A DNA stretch of 64,000 nucleotides from Thermus aquaticus (GCF_001280255.1 NZ_LHCI01000106.1:1690279-1754278); one strand, 5' to 3'; counted from the stretch's first letter, positions 18,149-27,684 are shown. Notes: a model not told the origin generated them from the letters alone. Translations and numbers: made by a program.

Positions 18149-20743
18149 TCAGACAGGCTGCAGGGAGGAAAGCCCCGCCTGGGCGGCGGCGAGCCTGGCG
18201 GTGAGGACCCGGAAGGGGCTCGCCGAGGTGTAGTCCAGGAGGTCGGCCACGAAGCGCACGCTCCCCGCCTCGCCCCCGTGCTCCCCGCAGAGGCCCAGCT
18301 TTAGGGCGGGGTTCGCCCGCCTCCCCTCCTCCACCGCCAGGCGGAGGAGCCTGCCCACCCCCTTCTCGTCCAGGCGCTCCGTGGGGTCAAAGGGGAAGAG
18401 CCCCTCCTCCACATACCGGGGCAGGAACTTGCCGGCGTCGTCCCGGGAGAGGCCGAAGGTCATCTGGGTCAGGTCATTGGTGCCGAAGCTGAAGAAGTCC
18501 ACCAAAGGGGCGATCTCCGCCGCTAGGAGGGCCGCCCTCGGGGTTTCCACCATGGTGCCGAAGGGGATGGGGCCGTACTCCCGGAAGAGCTCCTCCGCCA
18601 GGGCCTTAGCCCTTTCCACCTCCTTGGGGTCGGCCACCAGGGGGACCATGACCTCGGGCCTGGGGTCAAAGCCCTCCTCCCGAAGCTCCTTGGCCGCCTC
18701 GAGGAGGGCCCTTAGCTGCATGCGGAAGATCCCGGGCCTCTGGAGGAGGAGCCTGACTCCCCTAAAGCCCAGCATGGGGTTCACCTCCTTTAGGGCCTCG
18801 GCCCGCTCCAGGAGGCGCTTGGCCTCCTCGTCCCCGGCCTCGGCCTTCTGGCGAAGCTCGTCCAAAGGGGGCAGGAACTCGTGGAGGGGCGGGTCCAGGA
18901 GGCGCACGGGAACGGGAAGGCCGTCCATGGCCTTCAGGATCCCCTTGAAGTCCTCCTTCTGGAAGCGGAAGAGGGCCTGAAGGGCCTCGTCCTCCTCTTC
19001 CGGGGTGGCGGCCAGGATCAGGCGGCGCACCCAGGGAAGCCGCTCCTCGTGGAAGAACATGTGCTCGGTGCGGCAAAGCCCTATGCCCTCGGCCCCCAGC
19101 TCCCGGGCCCGCCTGGCGTCCTCGGGGGTGTCGGCGTTGGCCCTGACCCCCAGGCGCCGGTAGGGCTCAGCCCAGGCGAGGAGCTTGTGCAAATAGGCCT
19201 CCCCCGCGGCCTCCACCAGGGGGACCACCCCCAGGTAGACCTCCCCCGTGCTTCCGTCCAGGGTGAGGAGGTCCCCCTCCCGCACCTCCACCCCCTCGGC
19301 CACGGCCCGGCCCTCCTCGGGGAAAACCCTCAGGGCCTCGGCCCCCACCACCGCCGGGACCCCCAGGCCCCGGGCCACCACGGCGGCGTGGGAGGTGAGG
19401 CCGCCCCGGGCGGTGAGGATCCCCTTGGCCAGGTACATGCCGGTGATGTCCTCGGGGGTGGTCTCGGGGCGGACCAGGATGGCGGGAAGCCCCTGGGCGC
19501 TGAGCCGCTCCACCGCCTCGTTGCTGAAGGCGGCGTGGCCAAAGGCGGCCCCGGGGCTTGCGGGAAGGCCCTTGAGGAGGGGCCTTGGGGCCCGCTCCCG
19601 GTCCACGGCGGGCCGGAGGAGGCCGGGAAGGGCGTTGGCCTCCACCCTCAGGATGGCCTCCTCCCTGGTGATGAGGCCCTCCTCCGCCATCTCCACGGCG
19701 ATGCGCACCGCCGCCTGGGCCGTGCGCTTGCCCGAGCGGGTCTGCAGGAGGAAGAGCCTGCCCTTCTCCACCGTGAACTCAAAGTCCTGCATGTCGCGGA
19801 AGTGCCCTTCCAGGCGCTCCGCCACCCGCAAAAGCTCCCCGTAAAGCCCCGGGGCGTAGTCCTTCAGCCGGTCCAGAGGCTCAGGGGTGCGGATGCCCGC
19901 CACCACGTCCTCCCCCTGGGCGTTCCTCAGGTACTCCCCGTAAAGCCCCTTCTCCCCGGTGGCCGGGTTGCGGGTGAAGCCCACCCCGGTCCCCGAGTCC
20001 TCCCCCAGGTTGCCGAAGACCATGGCCTGGACCACCACCGCCGTCCCCAGGTCCTCGGGGATGCCGTAGATGCGGCGGTAGGCCCGGGCCCTGGGGTTGT
20101 TCCAGCTGCGGAAGACCGCCAGAACCGCCCCCTCCAGCTGGGCCCAGGGGTCCATGGGGAAGGGGGTGCCCCGGGCCTCCAGGTGGGCCAGGTAGGCGTG
20201 GGCCAGCTCCTCCAGGTCCTCGGCGGTGAGCTCGGCGTCGCTCCTGGCCCCTTTCCTCTCCTTGAGGGCGGAAAGCATCCCCTCAAAGACCTCGGCCCTC
20301 TCCCCCAAGACCACCTCCCCGTACATGGCGAGGAGCCTTCGGAAGCTGTCCCAGGCGAACCGGGGGTTCCCCGTGGCCCGGGAGAGGGCCGCCACCCCTT
20401 GCAGGGAGAGGCCCAGGTTGAGGATGGTGTCCATCATGCCGGGCATGGAAACCGGGGCCCCGCTCCGGACGGAAACGAGAAGGGGAGGGTTGTTGCCCTC
20501 CCCCAGGCCAAAGCGCTTGCCCGTTAGGCCCTCGAGGGCCGCCATCTTGGCCCGCACCTCCTCCCAAAGCCCCGGTACCTCCCCCGTCCTCAGGTAGCGG
20601 CGGCAGGCCTCGGTGGTGATGACAAACGCCGGGGGAACGGGTAGCCCGGCCTTGCGCATGGCCACCAGGCCGAACCCCTTACCGCCCAGGAGGTCCTTGG
20701 AAAACCCCTCCGCCTCCTCCAAGAGGTACACCTGTGCGCTCAT
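18149..20743 (-). CDS. ppdK: Pyruvate, phosphate dikinase
   Basis: Interconverts pyruvate + ATP + phosphate and PEP + AMP + PPi. The 864-residue protein has the full order: N-terminal ATP-grasp (GGKGFGLVAM; SVRSGAPVSMPGMMDT), the swivelling domain with catalytic His in LTARGGLTSHAAVVARG, and the PEP-binding barrel (EGIGLCRTEHMF, GTNDLTQMTFG, LCGEHGG). Start ATG 20741-20743 with AAGGGGG upstream. Ends 12 bp from the convergent cobQ-cobU gene. Confidence 0.93.
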   Translation of the reverse strand: MSAQVYLLEEAEGFSKDLLGGKGFGLVAMRKAGLPVPPAFVITTEACRRYLRTGEVPGLWEEVRAKMAALEGLTGKRFGLGEGNNPPLLVSVRSGAPVSMPGMMDTILNLGLSLQGVAALSRATGNPRFAWDSFRRLLAMYGEVVLGERAEVFEGMLSALKERKGARSDAELTAEDLEELAHAYLAHLEARGTPFPMDPWAQLEGAVLAVFRSWNNPRARAYRRIYGIPEDLGTAVVVQAMVFGNLGEDSGTGVGFTRNPATGEKGLYGEYLRNAQGEDVVAGIRTPEPLDRLKDYAPGLYGELLRVAERLEGHFRDMQDFEFTVEKGRLFLLQTRSGKRTAQAAVRIAVEMAEEGLITREEAILRVEANALPGLLRPAVDRERAPRPLLKGLPASPGAAFGHAAFSNEAVERLSAQGLPAILVRPETTPEDITGMYLAKGILTARGGLTSHAAVVARGLGVPAVVGAEALRVFPEEGRAVAEGVEVREGDLLTLDGSTGEVYLGVVPLVEAAGEAYLHKLLAWAEPYRRLGVRANADTPEDARRARELGAEGIGLCRTEHMFFHEERLPWVRRLILAATPEEEDEALQALFRFQKEDFKGILKAMDGLPVPVRLLDPPLHEFLPPLDELRQKAEAGDEEAKRLLERAEALKEVNPMLGFRGVRLLLQRPGIFRMQLRALLEAAKELREEGFDPRPEVMVPLVADPKEVERAKALAEELFREYGPIPFGTMVETPRAALLAAEIAPLVDFFSFGTNDLTQMTFGLSRDDAGKFLPRYVEEGLFPFDPTERLDEKGVGRLLRLAVEEGRRANPALKLGLCGEHGGEAGSVRFVADLLDYTSASPFRVLTARLAAAQAGLSSLQPV

Positions 20744-20798
20744 CCCCCTTAGTCTGCCCAGGGCCATGGAAGCGTGGAAGTGTGTAGGCGGGGCAGGG

Positions 20799-20939
20799 CT
20801 ACACCACCTTCGGGCCAGGGTGGTCTAAAGGGCATACCGTGGGCCCCGTGCTATCCCGCACGATAAGGATGACCCGGGGCTTCTGGCCCCAGGCTACGCC
20901 GAGAAGAAGCAAAACGCCCAGTAAGCTTAAACGGCGCAT
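20799..20939 (-). CDS. Small putative secreted peptide (46 aa)
   Basis: ATG 20937-20939 opens a 46-codon frame: MRRLSLLGVLLLLGVAWGQ, a textbook signal peptide with a likely cut after AWG, then about 28 residues ending PLDHPGPKVV with one cysteine. AAAAGGGG stands 9 bp upstream. It lies 55 bp upstream of ppdK on the same strand. It may be a real short secreted peptide or the surviving start of a longer decayed gene; I see no family. Confidence 0.45.
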   Translation of the reverse strand: MRRLSLLGVLLLLGVAWGQKPRVILIVRDSTGPTVCPLDHPGPKVV

Positions 20940-20999
20940 CCCCTTTTACCCCTTTTGCCCCAAAGGCTACCCTGGGACCACCGTAGCGTCAAGACCCCC

Positions 21000-21761
21000 C
21001 TAGAAGGCCTGGATTCTGACCCCGGCCCCCTCGAGGGCCCGCCGCACCGCCCGGGCCACCTCCGGGGCCCGGGGATTGTCCCCGTGGATGCAGAGGGTCT
21101 CCGCCTGCACCTCCACCTCTCCCCCGTCTAAGGCCTCCACCCTACCCCTCAGGACCATGTCCAGCGCCCGACGGGCCGCCTCCTCCGGGTCGGTGATCCA
21201 GTTTCCCGGCATGGAGCGGGGGGCCAGCTGGCCGCTCTTCAGGTAGGCCCGCTCCGGAAAAGCCTCCCGCACCGCCCTGAGCCCCGCCCTCACCGCCTCC
21301 TCCTCATACACCGTCCCCGGGAGGACCACCAGGGGAAGGCCGGGGTCAAAGGCCTTCACCGCCTCGGCGATGGCCCGGGCCGTCTCCCGGTCCCGGCAGG
21401 CCTTCAGGTATAGGGCCCCGTGGGGCTTCACGTGGTGCAGGGAAAGCCCCTCGGCCTTCACGAAGGCGTAAAGGGCCCCCAGCTGGTAGAGGACATCGGC
21501 GTAGACTTCTTCCGGGGAAAGGACCATGTCCCGGCGGCCAAACCCCACCAGGTCGGGGAAACCGGGGTGGGCCCCCACGGCCACCCCGTGGGCCTTGGCC
21601 AGGGCCACCGCCTCCCGGATCCTGGAGGGGCTTCCCCCATGGAAGCCGCAGGCCAGGTTCACCGAGGTCACCAGAGGGAATAGTTCCCGGTCGTACCCGT
21701 AAGCAAAGGCCCCGTAGGACTCCCCCGCATCTGCGTTCAGGTCCACGACCACGCTCACCAC
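21000..21761 (-). CDS. pxpA: 5-oxoprolinase subunit A (LamB/YcsF family)
   Basis: 253 residues with the family landmarks VDLNADAGESYGA at the start, SVNLACGFHGG, GVAVGAHPGFPDLVGFGRR, HVKPHGALYLKA and the end ETLCIHGDNP. PxpA acts with PxpB/PxpC in ATP-driven opening of 5-oxoproline; no PxpB or PxpC is visible here, so the function in this setting is open. GTG codons at 21759 and 21756 are both possible starts. It is the last gene of the leftward transporter unit, 105 bp after dctM. Confidence 0.85.
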   Translation of the reverse strand: MVSVVVDLNADAGESYGAFAYGYDRELFPLVTSVNLACGFHGGSPSRIREAVALAKAHGVAVGAHPGFPDLVGFGRRDMVLSPEEVYADVLYQLGALYAFVKAEGLSLHHVKPHGALYLKACRDRETARAIAEAVKAFDPGLPLVVLPGTVYEEEAVRAGLRAVREAFPERAYLKSGQLAPRSMPGNWITDPEEAARRALDMVLRGRVEALDGGEVEVQAETLCIHGDNPRAPEVARAVRRALEGAGVRIQAF

Positions 21762-21866
21762 CCCCTATAGACGCAAAACCACCTCTCTGCCATCCCCAAG
21801 CCTGAGCAAGGGTTCCGCTTGTGGCTCCAGGCAGGAAAACCGAAGAACAGGGGAACTAGCTTCACC

Positions 21867-23168
21867 CTACCCTCCCGTCATGGTCCTGGGAAGCCAGGTA
21901 GCGAGGCCAGGAAAGGCCACCAGGAGCACCACCATGAGGAGGAGCACCCCCATGAAGGGAAGGCTGTAGCGAGCGATGCGGAAGAGGTCCTCCCCGGTGA
22001 GGGACTGGATGACGAAGAGGTTGAAGCCCACGGGCGGCGTGATCTGGGCCAGCTCCACCATGATGACCAGGTACACGCCAAACCACAATGGGTCCAGGCC
22101 GATGGCCTTAACCACGGGCAGGATGACGCTGATGGTGAGGACCACGATGGAAATCCCGTCCAGGAACCAACCCAGGACCACGTAGACCAGGCTGAGGAGG
22201 AAGACGAAAAGAAGAGGGGTGATCCCCGCCTCCGCCGCCCAGGCCGCCAGGGCCCGGGGGATGCCCGTGAAGCCCATGGCCAGGGTGAGGACCCCGGCCC
22301 CCGCCAGGATGAGCCCGATCATGCTGGTGGTGCGCACCGCCCCCAGGAGGCTTTCCCGAAAGAGGGCCAGGCTCAGCTCCCCTCTCAAGGCCGTGAGGCC
22401 GAAAGCCCCCGCCACCCCGATGGCTGCCGCCTCCGTGGGCGTGGCCACCCCCAGGTAGATGGACCCCAGGACCAGCAAAATGAGGAAGAAAACGGGAAGA
22501 ACCGCCAGCGAACCCCTCAAGACCTCGCCAAAAGGAGGAGGGGGTTCCTGGGGAAGGCGGTGGCGCTGGAAAAACGCCAACAGGGCCACGGTCAGCATTA
22601 AGAGAAGGGCCAGGAGGACGCCGGGAACCACGCCCGCCATGAAGAGCCGGGCCACCGAGACCTCGGCCATGACCCCGTAGACGATCATGATGACGCTGGG
22701 GGGAATGAGAAAGCCCAGGGTGCCGGCCCCAGCCAGGGAGCCCAGGGCCAGCGGCTTGGGGTAGCCCCGTCTGAGGAGCTCAGGCAGGGTGAACCGCCCC
22801 ACCGTGGCCGTGGTGGCCGCCGAGGAGCCGATGACGGCGGCGAAGAGGGCGCTGGCCACCACGTTCACGTGCAGAAGGCCCCCGGGAAGCCGGGCCAGGA
22901 GGGGAGCGAGGCCCTGGAAGAGGCTCTGGGCCAGGCGGGAGCGGTAGAGGACCTCCCCCATCCAGACGAAGAGGGGTAGCGCCGCCAGGCTCCAGCCGGA
23001 GGTGCTGATCCAGAGGGCCGTGGCCACGTTGGGCCCCGGGGGGGCCGTGGTAAAGAGGGCAAGGCCAGCCAGGCCCACCAGGATAAGGGCCAGGCCGATA
23101 TAGACCCCGAGGGCTAGGAGGAGGAAGAGAAGGCCCGCCAGGAGGATACCGATCTCTAGGAGGCTCAC
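21867..23168 (-). CDS. dctM: TRAP transporter large permease (DctM type)
   Basis: 433 residues with about twelve membrane segments; GSSAATTATVGRFTLPEL and GTLGFLIPPSVIMIVYGV are typical DctM loops, and VATPTEAAAIGVAGAFG and a later ITPPVGFNLFV repeat the pattern. GTG at 23166-23168 (KVSLLEIGILLAG...) overlaps the DctQ stop by 4 bp. The longer frame up to 23387 is shadow. Sodium-driven secondary uptake of an organic acid. Confidence 0.88.
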   Translation of the reverse strand: MSLLEIGILLAGLLFLLLALGVYIGLALILVGLAGLALFTTAPPGPNVATALWISTSGWSLAALPLFVWMGEVLYRSRLAQSLFQGLAPLLARLPGGLLHVNVVASALFAAVIGSSAATTATVGRFTLPELLRRGYPKPLALGSLAGAGTLGFLIPPSVIMIVYGVMAEVSVARLFMAGVVPGVLLALLLMLTVALLAFFQRHRLPQEPPPPFGEVLRGSLAVLPVFFLILLVLGSIYLGVATPTEAAAIGVAGAFGLTALRGELSLALFRESLLGAVRTTSMIGLILAGAGVLTLAMGFTGIPRALAAWAAEAGITPLLFVFLLSLVYVVLGWFLDGISIVVLTISVILPVVKAIGLDPLWFGVYLVIMVELAQITPPVGFNLFVIQSLTGEDLFRIARYSLPFMGVLLLMVVLLVAFPGLATWLPRTMTGG

Positions 23169-23647
23169 CTTCCCCCCCGGAAGGCCTTTAGAAGGGCCTC
23201 CAGAAGGGCCAGAGCGAAAACGCTGGCCCCGAAGGCCACCACGCCCAGGGGAATCCAGAGGGGTAGGGGAAGGAGGCCCGGGGCCAGGTCCCCAAAGCGC
23301 AGGCTCTCCCCCATCTTGGCCCAAAGGGCCCAGGCGGCGTAAAGGGCGGCCAAAAGCCCCAGGCCAAGGCTCAGGCGCTCCACCCAAGCCCGGCCCCTAG
23401 GGGGAAGCCTCTCCCAGAGGAGCTGGACCCGCACATGCCCGCCTGCCCTCAGCGTGGGGGCCAGGCCCAGAAAGACAAGCCCCGCGGTGGCGAAGCCCGC
23501 CAGCTCCAAGGCCGAAGGCACCACGAAGCCCACAAAGCGCCCCACCACCTGGGCCAGGATCACCAGGAGGATGAAGAGGCCGAGGAGGAGGGCAAGCTCC
23601 TCGGCCAGGCGGTAGAGGGCCGCCAGGGCCCGCTCCAGCGCCCTCAT
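23165..23647 (-). CDS. dctQ: TRAP transporter small permease (DctQ type)
   Basis: 160 residues with four membrane segments, preceded by the short charged start MRALERALAALYRLAEEL; the central ALELAGFATAGLVFLGLAP and GGHVRVQLLWERLP agree with DctQ proteins. ATG 23645-23647 overlaps the DctP stop by 4 bp and its own stop overlaps DctM by 4 bp, so the three TRAP genes are tightly coupled. Confidence 0.82.
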   Translation of the reverse strand: MRALERALAALYRLAEELALLLGLFILLVILAQVVGRFVGFVVPSALELAGFATAGLVFLGLAPTLRAGGHVRVQLLWERLPPRGRAWVERLSLGLGLLAALYAAWALWAKMGESLRFGDLAPGLLPLPLWIPLGVVAFGASVFALALLEALLKAFRGGR

Positions 23648-24600
23648 CGCCCCAGGTACTGCCGGTAGACCTTGACCCCGGTGGCCCCCACCTGCCGCTG
23701 CCATTCCAGGATCATGGTCTGCCCCACCTTCTTGAGGTCGGCCATGAGCTGGGGCGAGGGCTTGACCACCTGCATGCCCTTGGCGGCCAGGGTCTGGAGG
23801 GCCTTGGCCTCTTGCTCCTGGGACAGTTTCCAGCCCCTTTCCTCGGCCCTTCGGGCCGCCTGCAGAAGGGCTTCCCGGTCCTGGGAGGAAAGGCTTTCAA
23901 AGGCCCGGCGGCCGATGACCACCATGTTCTTGGGAATCCAGGCCTTGATGTCGTAGAAGTAGCGGGCGAAGTCCCAGGCCTGGCTGTCCACCCCGGTTAC
24001 GGGGGAGGTGATCATGGCCTCCACGATGCCCGTGGCGAAGGCCTGGGGGATATCCGCCGCCTCCACCTGGACGGGCGCCATGCCCAGGAGCTCCGCAAGG
24101 CGGGCCGTGGCCGGGTTATAGGCCCGGAAGCGGAGGCCCTTGAGGTCCTGGGCGCTGTTCACCGGCTTCTTGGTGTAGAGCCCCTGGGGGGGCCAGGGGA
24201 CGGAGTAAAGGAAGACCACGCCCCGCTGCAGGAGCCACTTCTCCACCTCCGGGCGCTGGGCTTGGTAGAGGCGCCAGGCTTCCTCGTAGCTGGTGGCCAC
24301 AAAGGGAATGGAGTCCAGGTTGAAGATGGGGTTCTCGTTGGCCAGGAGGGACATGAGCACCTCCCCCATCTGCACCTGGCCGTTCCGCACCGCCGGCAGG
24401 ATCTGGGGATGGGGGAAGAGGGAACCCCCCGGGTGGACCGTCACCTTAATCCTTCCCCCCGTGGCCTCCTCCACCTCCTTGACGAACTGCAGGATGTTCT
24501 GGGTGTGGAAGTTGGCCGGGGGGTAGGGGGTGGCCATGTTCCAGGTCTGGGCCAAAGCGCCAAGGGAAAACGCCAGAAGCCCTGCCAGAATCCGCTTCAT
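23644..24600 (-). CDS. dctP: TRAP transporter solute-binding protein (DctP type)
   Basis: 318 residues with a signal peptide (cut near ALAQ, residue 18), then NMATPYPPANFHT, GGRIKVTVHPGGSLFPHP, and the DctP carboxylate-clamp region GLRFRAYNPATARLAELLGM with VQVEAADIPQAFATGIVEA. It captures an organic acid in the periplasm. Only 16 bp separate it from the upstream ABC binding protein. GGAGGTGGGAAG precedes the ATG. Confidence 0.87.
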   Translation of the reverse strand: MKRILAGLLAFSLGALAQTWNMATPYPPANFHTQNILQFVKEVEEATGGRIKVTVHPGGSLFPHPQILPAVRNGQVQMGEVLMSLLANENPIFNLDSIPFVATSYEEAWRLYQAQRPEVEKWLLQRGVVFLYSVPWPPQGLYTKKPVNSAQDLKGLRFRAYNPATARLAELLGMAPVQVEAADIPQAFATGIVEAMITSPVTGVDSQAWDFARYFYDIKAWIPKNMVVIGRRAFESLSSQDREALLQAARRAEERGWKLSQEQEAKALQTLAAKGMQVVKPSPQLMADLKKVGQTMILEWQRQVGATGVKVYRQYLGR

Positions 24601-24616
24601 CTTCCCACCTCCTCCT

Positions 24617-25609
24617 TCACTTTAGCGTCCTCAGGGCCCGGTCCACGAAGGCGTTGGTGTAGGTGCGCTTGAGGTCAATCCTGGCCCGGGCCACGTTGGG
24701 GTCAAAAGCCGAGAGCACGGTAAGGGGCCTAAGGGGGGCGGTGTCGCTAAAGCGGCCGTTGGGAGAGAAAGACTCCAGGGAGTTCTTCAAGACCTTCAGG
24801 TACAGGGCCCGATCCCCTAGGAAGTACTCCTCGGGGAGGACCGCCGCGATCTCCTCCGGGGTCTTACCCTGCATCCACTTGAGGCCCCGCACCATGGCGT
24901 TCACCAGCTTCTGGGCGGTCTCCGGGTTTTTGTCCAGCCAGGCCCGGGTGGTGTAGAGAACGGCGGCCGGGTACTCGCCGCCTAAGACCTCCCGGGTCCC
25001 CTTGGTGGACCGGGTGTCGGCCAGGACCTTCAAAAGACCCCGCTCCTCCAGAAGGGTGATGGCGGGCTCCACGTTGGAAATGGCCTCCACCTGCTTGTTC
25101 TGAACCGCCGCCACCGCCTGCGCCCCCACGGATACGCCGATGACGGAGACATCGGTGGGCTTGAGGCCGTTTTTCACCAGGAGGTAGTTGAGGAAGAAGT
25201 GGGTGGAGCTCCCGGGGGCTGTGACGCCCACCCTACGGCCCTTCAGGTCGGCCACCGTCCGGATCTGGTCCGCCAGGTCTGACCTGACCCCAAGGACGAT
25301 GGCGGGGTACCGGCCCACCTGGACGAAGGCCACGATGTCCCGGCCCTGGGCCTGCATCTGGATGGTGTGGTCGTAGAAGCCCATGACCACCTCCACGCTT
25401 CCTCCGATCAAGGCCTGGAGGGCCCGGGCCCCGGCCCCTAGGTCCTGGATCACCACGTCCAGGCCCTCGTCCTTGAAGTAGCCCAGACGCTCCACCACGG
25501 TGAGGGGCAGGTAGACCATCGCCGTCTTCCCCCCCACGCCCAGGACCACCCGGGTCTGGGCCAGGCCAAACGCCAAAAGGACCAGCAAAACCGCCAGCAT
25601 CCGCCTCAT
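24617..25609 (-). CDS. NitT/TauT-type ABC transporter solute-binding protein
   Basis: 330 residues with signal peptide MRRMLAVLLVLLAFGLAQ, then the NMT1/SsuA-like pattern YLPLTVVERLGYFKDEGLDVVIQDLG, LIGGSVEVVMGFYDH, DLKGRRVGVTAPGSSTH. Family ligands include sulfonates, nitrate, thiamine precursors and aromatic acids; the ligand is not readable from sequence. The start overlaps the permease stop by 4 bp. Confidence 0.82.
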   Translation of the reverse strand: MRRMLAVLLVLLAFGLAQTRVVLGVGGKTAMVYLPLTVVERLGYFKDEGLDVVIQDLGAGARALQALIGGSVEVVMGFYDHTIQMQAQGRDIVAFVQVGRYPAIVLGVRSDLADQIRTVADLKGRRVGVTAPGSSTHFFLNYLLVKNGLKPTDVSVIGVSVGAQAVAAVQNKQVEAISNVEPAITLLEERGLLKVLADTRSTKGTREVLGGEYPAAVLYTTRAWLDKNPETAQKLVNAMVRGLKWMQGKTPEEIAAVLPEEYFLGDRALYLKVLKNSLESFSPNGRFSDTAPLRPLTVLSAFDPNVARARIDLKRTYTNAFVDRALRTLK

Positions 25610-26379
25610 GCCTCACCTCCTTCAGCCCGGGGGCGCCAGACGAGAAGCCGCCTCTCCAAGGCGCCCACCAGGGCATCCAAAACCAGGACGAAGACCATCA
25701 GGACCACCATTCCGGCGAAGACCCCAGTGGTGTCAAAGACCCCTTCCGCCTGGGCGATAAGGTAGCCGAGCCCGGCGGCGCTCCCCAGGTACTCCCCCAC
25801 CACGGCGCCGATGACGGCGAAGCCGATGGAGGTCCTCAAGGAGCTGAAGATCCAGCTGGCGGCCGCAGGCAGGTAGATGTGGCGGAGGAGGTGGCCCCGC
25901 TTGGCCCCGAGGAGCCTGGCGTTGTTGAGGACCACGGGGCTCACCTCCTTCACCCCCTGGTAGGTGTTGAAGAAGGTCACGAAGAAGACCAGGGTCACCC
26001 CTAAGGCCACCTTGGAAAGGATGCCCAGGCCAAACCAGAGGGTGAAGATGGGGGCCAGGACCACCCGGGGAATGGCGTTGAGGGCCTTCACGTAGGGGTC
26101 CAGGACTAGGGCCACACCAGGGGATAGGGCCAGCCAAAGCCCCATGAGGACCCCGAAGAAGGTGCCGAAGAAAAAGGCCAAAAGCATCTCCACCGAGGTC
26201 ACGTAGAGGTGGGGGTAGACCTCCCCGGTGGCGAACCAGCGCCACACCCGGGCCAGGATGTCCGAAGGCTTGGAGAAGAAGAAGGGGTCTATGCGGCCGG
26301 TCCTCGAGGCCCACTCCCAAAGGCCCAGGAAGGCGAGGAGCAGCCCCGCCTGCCAAAGACGCACCCTAAGCCCCCGCAT
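25606..26379 (-). CDS. NitT/TauT-type ABC transporter permease
   Basis: 257 residues with six membrane segments and the EAA-type coupling loop VSPVVLNNARLLGAKRGHLLRHIYLPAAASWIFS near residues 145-180. WEWASRTGRIDPFFFSKPSDI at the start is typical of SsuC/TauC-like permeases. Overlaps the ATPase gene by 14 bp and the binding protein by 4 bp. Confidence 0.86.
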   Translation of the reverse strand: MRGLRVRLWQAGLLLAFLGLWEWASRTGRIDPFFFSKPSDILARVWRWFATGEVYPHLYVTSVEMLLAFFFGTFFGVLMGLWLALSPGVALVLDPYVKALNAIPRVVLAPIFTLWFGLGILSKVALGVTLVFFVTFFNTYQGVKEVSPVVLNNARLLGAKRGHLLRHIYLPAAASWIFSSLRTSIGFAVIGAVVGEYLGSAAGLGYLIAQAEGVFDTTGVFAGMVVLMVFVLVLDALVGALERRLLVWRPRAEGGEA

Positions 26380-27139
26380 GGGCCCGCATCACCTCCCCCC
26401 TCAGCAGGTCCCAGATCTCCCGGTGCAGGCGCAAAAACTCCGGGGTAAGCCGGATCTCGGCCACATCGCGGGGCCTAGGTAAGGGGATAGGAAACTCCCC
26501 GATGGGCCTTGAGCGAGGCCCCGCGGAAAGGACCACCACCCTGTCGGCCAGGGCGATGGCCTCCTCCAGGTCGTGGGTGACAAAGAGGACCGTCTTGCGG
26601 TCCTCCTGCCACAGGCGCAGAAGCTCGTTTTCCATCAGCTGCCGGGTCTGCACGTCCAGGGCCGAGAAGGGCTCGTCCATGAGGAGGAGGCGGGGGTTGG
26701 CGATTAGGACTTGGGCCAGGCCCACCCGCTTGCGCATCCCGCCGGAAAGCTGGTGGGGAAAGTGGCGTGGAAACCGGCCAAGCCCCACCTTCTCCAGCCA
26801 GACCCGGGCCCTCTCCCGGGCCTCCCGCCACCCCATCCCCCGGAAGACCAGGGGCAGGGCCACGTTGTCCAGGGCCGTCTTCCAGGGGAGGATGGCGTCT
26901 TGCTGGAAGAGGTAGCCCGCCACGGGGTTCAGGCCCTCGAGGGGCTTCCCCTCCAAGAGGACCTGGCCTTGGGTGGGGGAAAGAAGCCCGGCGGCCACGT
27001 TGAGGAGGGTGCTCTTGCCGCAGCCCGTGGGGCCCACCAGGCTCACGAACTCCCCCTCCCGCACGGAGAGGTCCACCCCATCCACGGCCACGTAGCTCCC
27101 GAAGGCCACGCTCAGGTTGCGGAAGGCCAGGAAGCTCAT
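26366..27139 (-). CDS. NitT/TauT-type ABC transporter ATPase
   Basis: 257 residues with Walker A GPTGCGKSTLL, Q-loop FQQDAILPWKTALDNVALP, signature LSGGMRKRVGLAQ, Walker B LLLMDEPFSALD and switch THDLEEA. The ILPW segment after the Q-loop is typical of the SsuB/TauB/NrtD group. Energises the permease directly downstream; starts 4 bp before the end of the AhpD-like gene. Confidence 0.9.
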   Translation of the reverse strand: MSFLAFRNLSVAFGSYVAVDGVDLSVREGEFVSLVGPTGCGKSTLLNVAAGLLSPTQGQVLLEGKPLEGLNPVAGYLFQQDAILPWKTALDNVALPLVFRGMGWREARERARVWLEKVGLGRFPRHFPHQLSGGMRKRVGLAQVLIANPRLLLMDEPFSALDVQTRQLMENELLRLWQEDRKTVLFVTHDLEEAIALADRVVVLSAGPRSRPIGEFPIPLPRPRDVAEIRLTPEFLRLHREIWDLLRGEVMRAHAGA

Positions 27140-27684
27140 GCGTAGTACTCGGGGTTGGGCTTGAAGCCCAGGGCATTGAGGAGGCGGTTGGTGAAGTTGA
27201 ACATGGCCGCCACCTCCGCCGCCTCGAGGATGGCCTCGTCGCTGAGGCCCACCTCCCTCAAGGGCCTCAGGTCCTCCTCGGTCATCTCAAAGTGCCTGTG
27301 GGTGACCTTGAGGGCGAAGTCCACCAGGGCCCGCGTCCTTGGGGGAAGCTCCGCCCTCCTGGGGTTGGCGGCCAGGACCTCGGGGAGGACCGGGTCCCCC
27401 GTGAGGTCCTTGAGGTAGCGCTTGTGGCTGGCCACGCAGTACTCGCAGCGGTTCTCCCCGCTGATGGCCACCGCCATGGCCTCCCGCTCCTCCCGGCTCA
27501 GGAGGCCTTCCCCCCGCATCAGGGTGTCGTAGTACCGAAACCAGAGGAGGAAGCGGGGGCTCAGGGCAAAGGCCCGGGCCACGTTGGGCACGAAGCCCGT
27601 CTTCTCTCGGAAGTGGGCGAAAAGGGCCCGCACCTCCTCGGAAAGCTCCGCTTCCTCCGGCACCCGGAGCCAGGAGATCACCAT
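27136..27684 (-). CDS. AhpD-like / carboxymuconolactone decarboxylase family protein
   Basis: 182 residues of the peroxidase-related AhpD-like group: VPNVARAFALSPRFLLWFRYYDTLM, then the redox CxxC of NRCEYCVASH (C80, C83, H87), and a C-terminal NFTNRLLNALGF. Such proteins reduce peroxides or act as thiol-disulfide partners. ATG 27682-27684 overlaps the cyclase stop by 7 bp, so it is translated with the cyclase and the ABC importer. Confidence 0.8.
   Translation of the reverse strand: MVISWLRVPEEAELSEEVRALFAHFREKTGFVPNVARAFALSPRFLLWFRYYDTLMRGEGLLSREEREAMAVAISGENRCEYCVASHKRYLKDLTGDPVLPEVLAANPRRAELPPRTRALVDFALKVTHRHFEMTEEDLRPLREVGLSDEAILEAAEVAAMFNFTNRLLNALGFKPNPEYYA

Noticed and set aside
18881-20527. 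548-codon plus-strand frame opposite ppdK
   Set aside because: Shadow of ppdK, low-complexity Gly/Val/His composition, no ribosome site.
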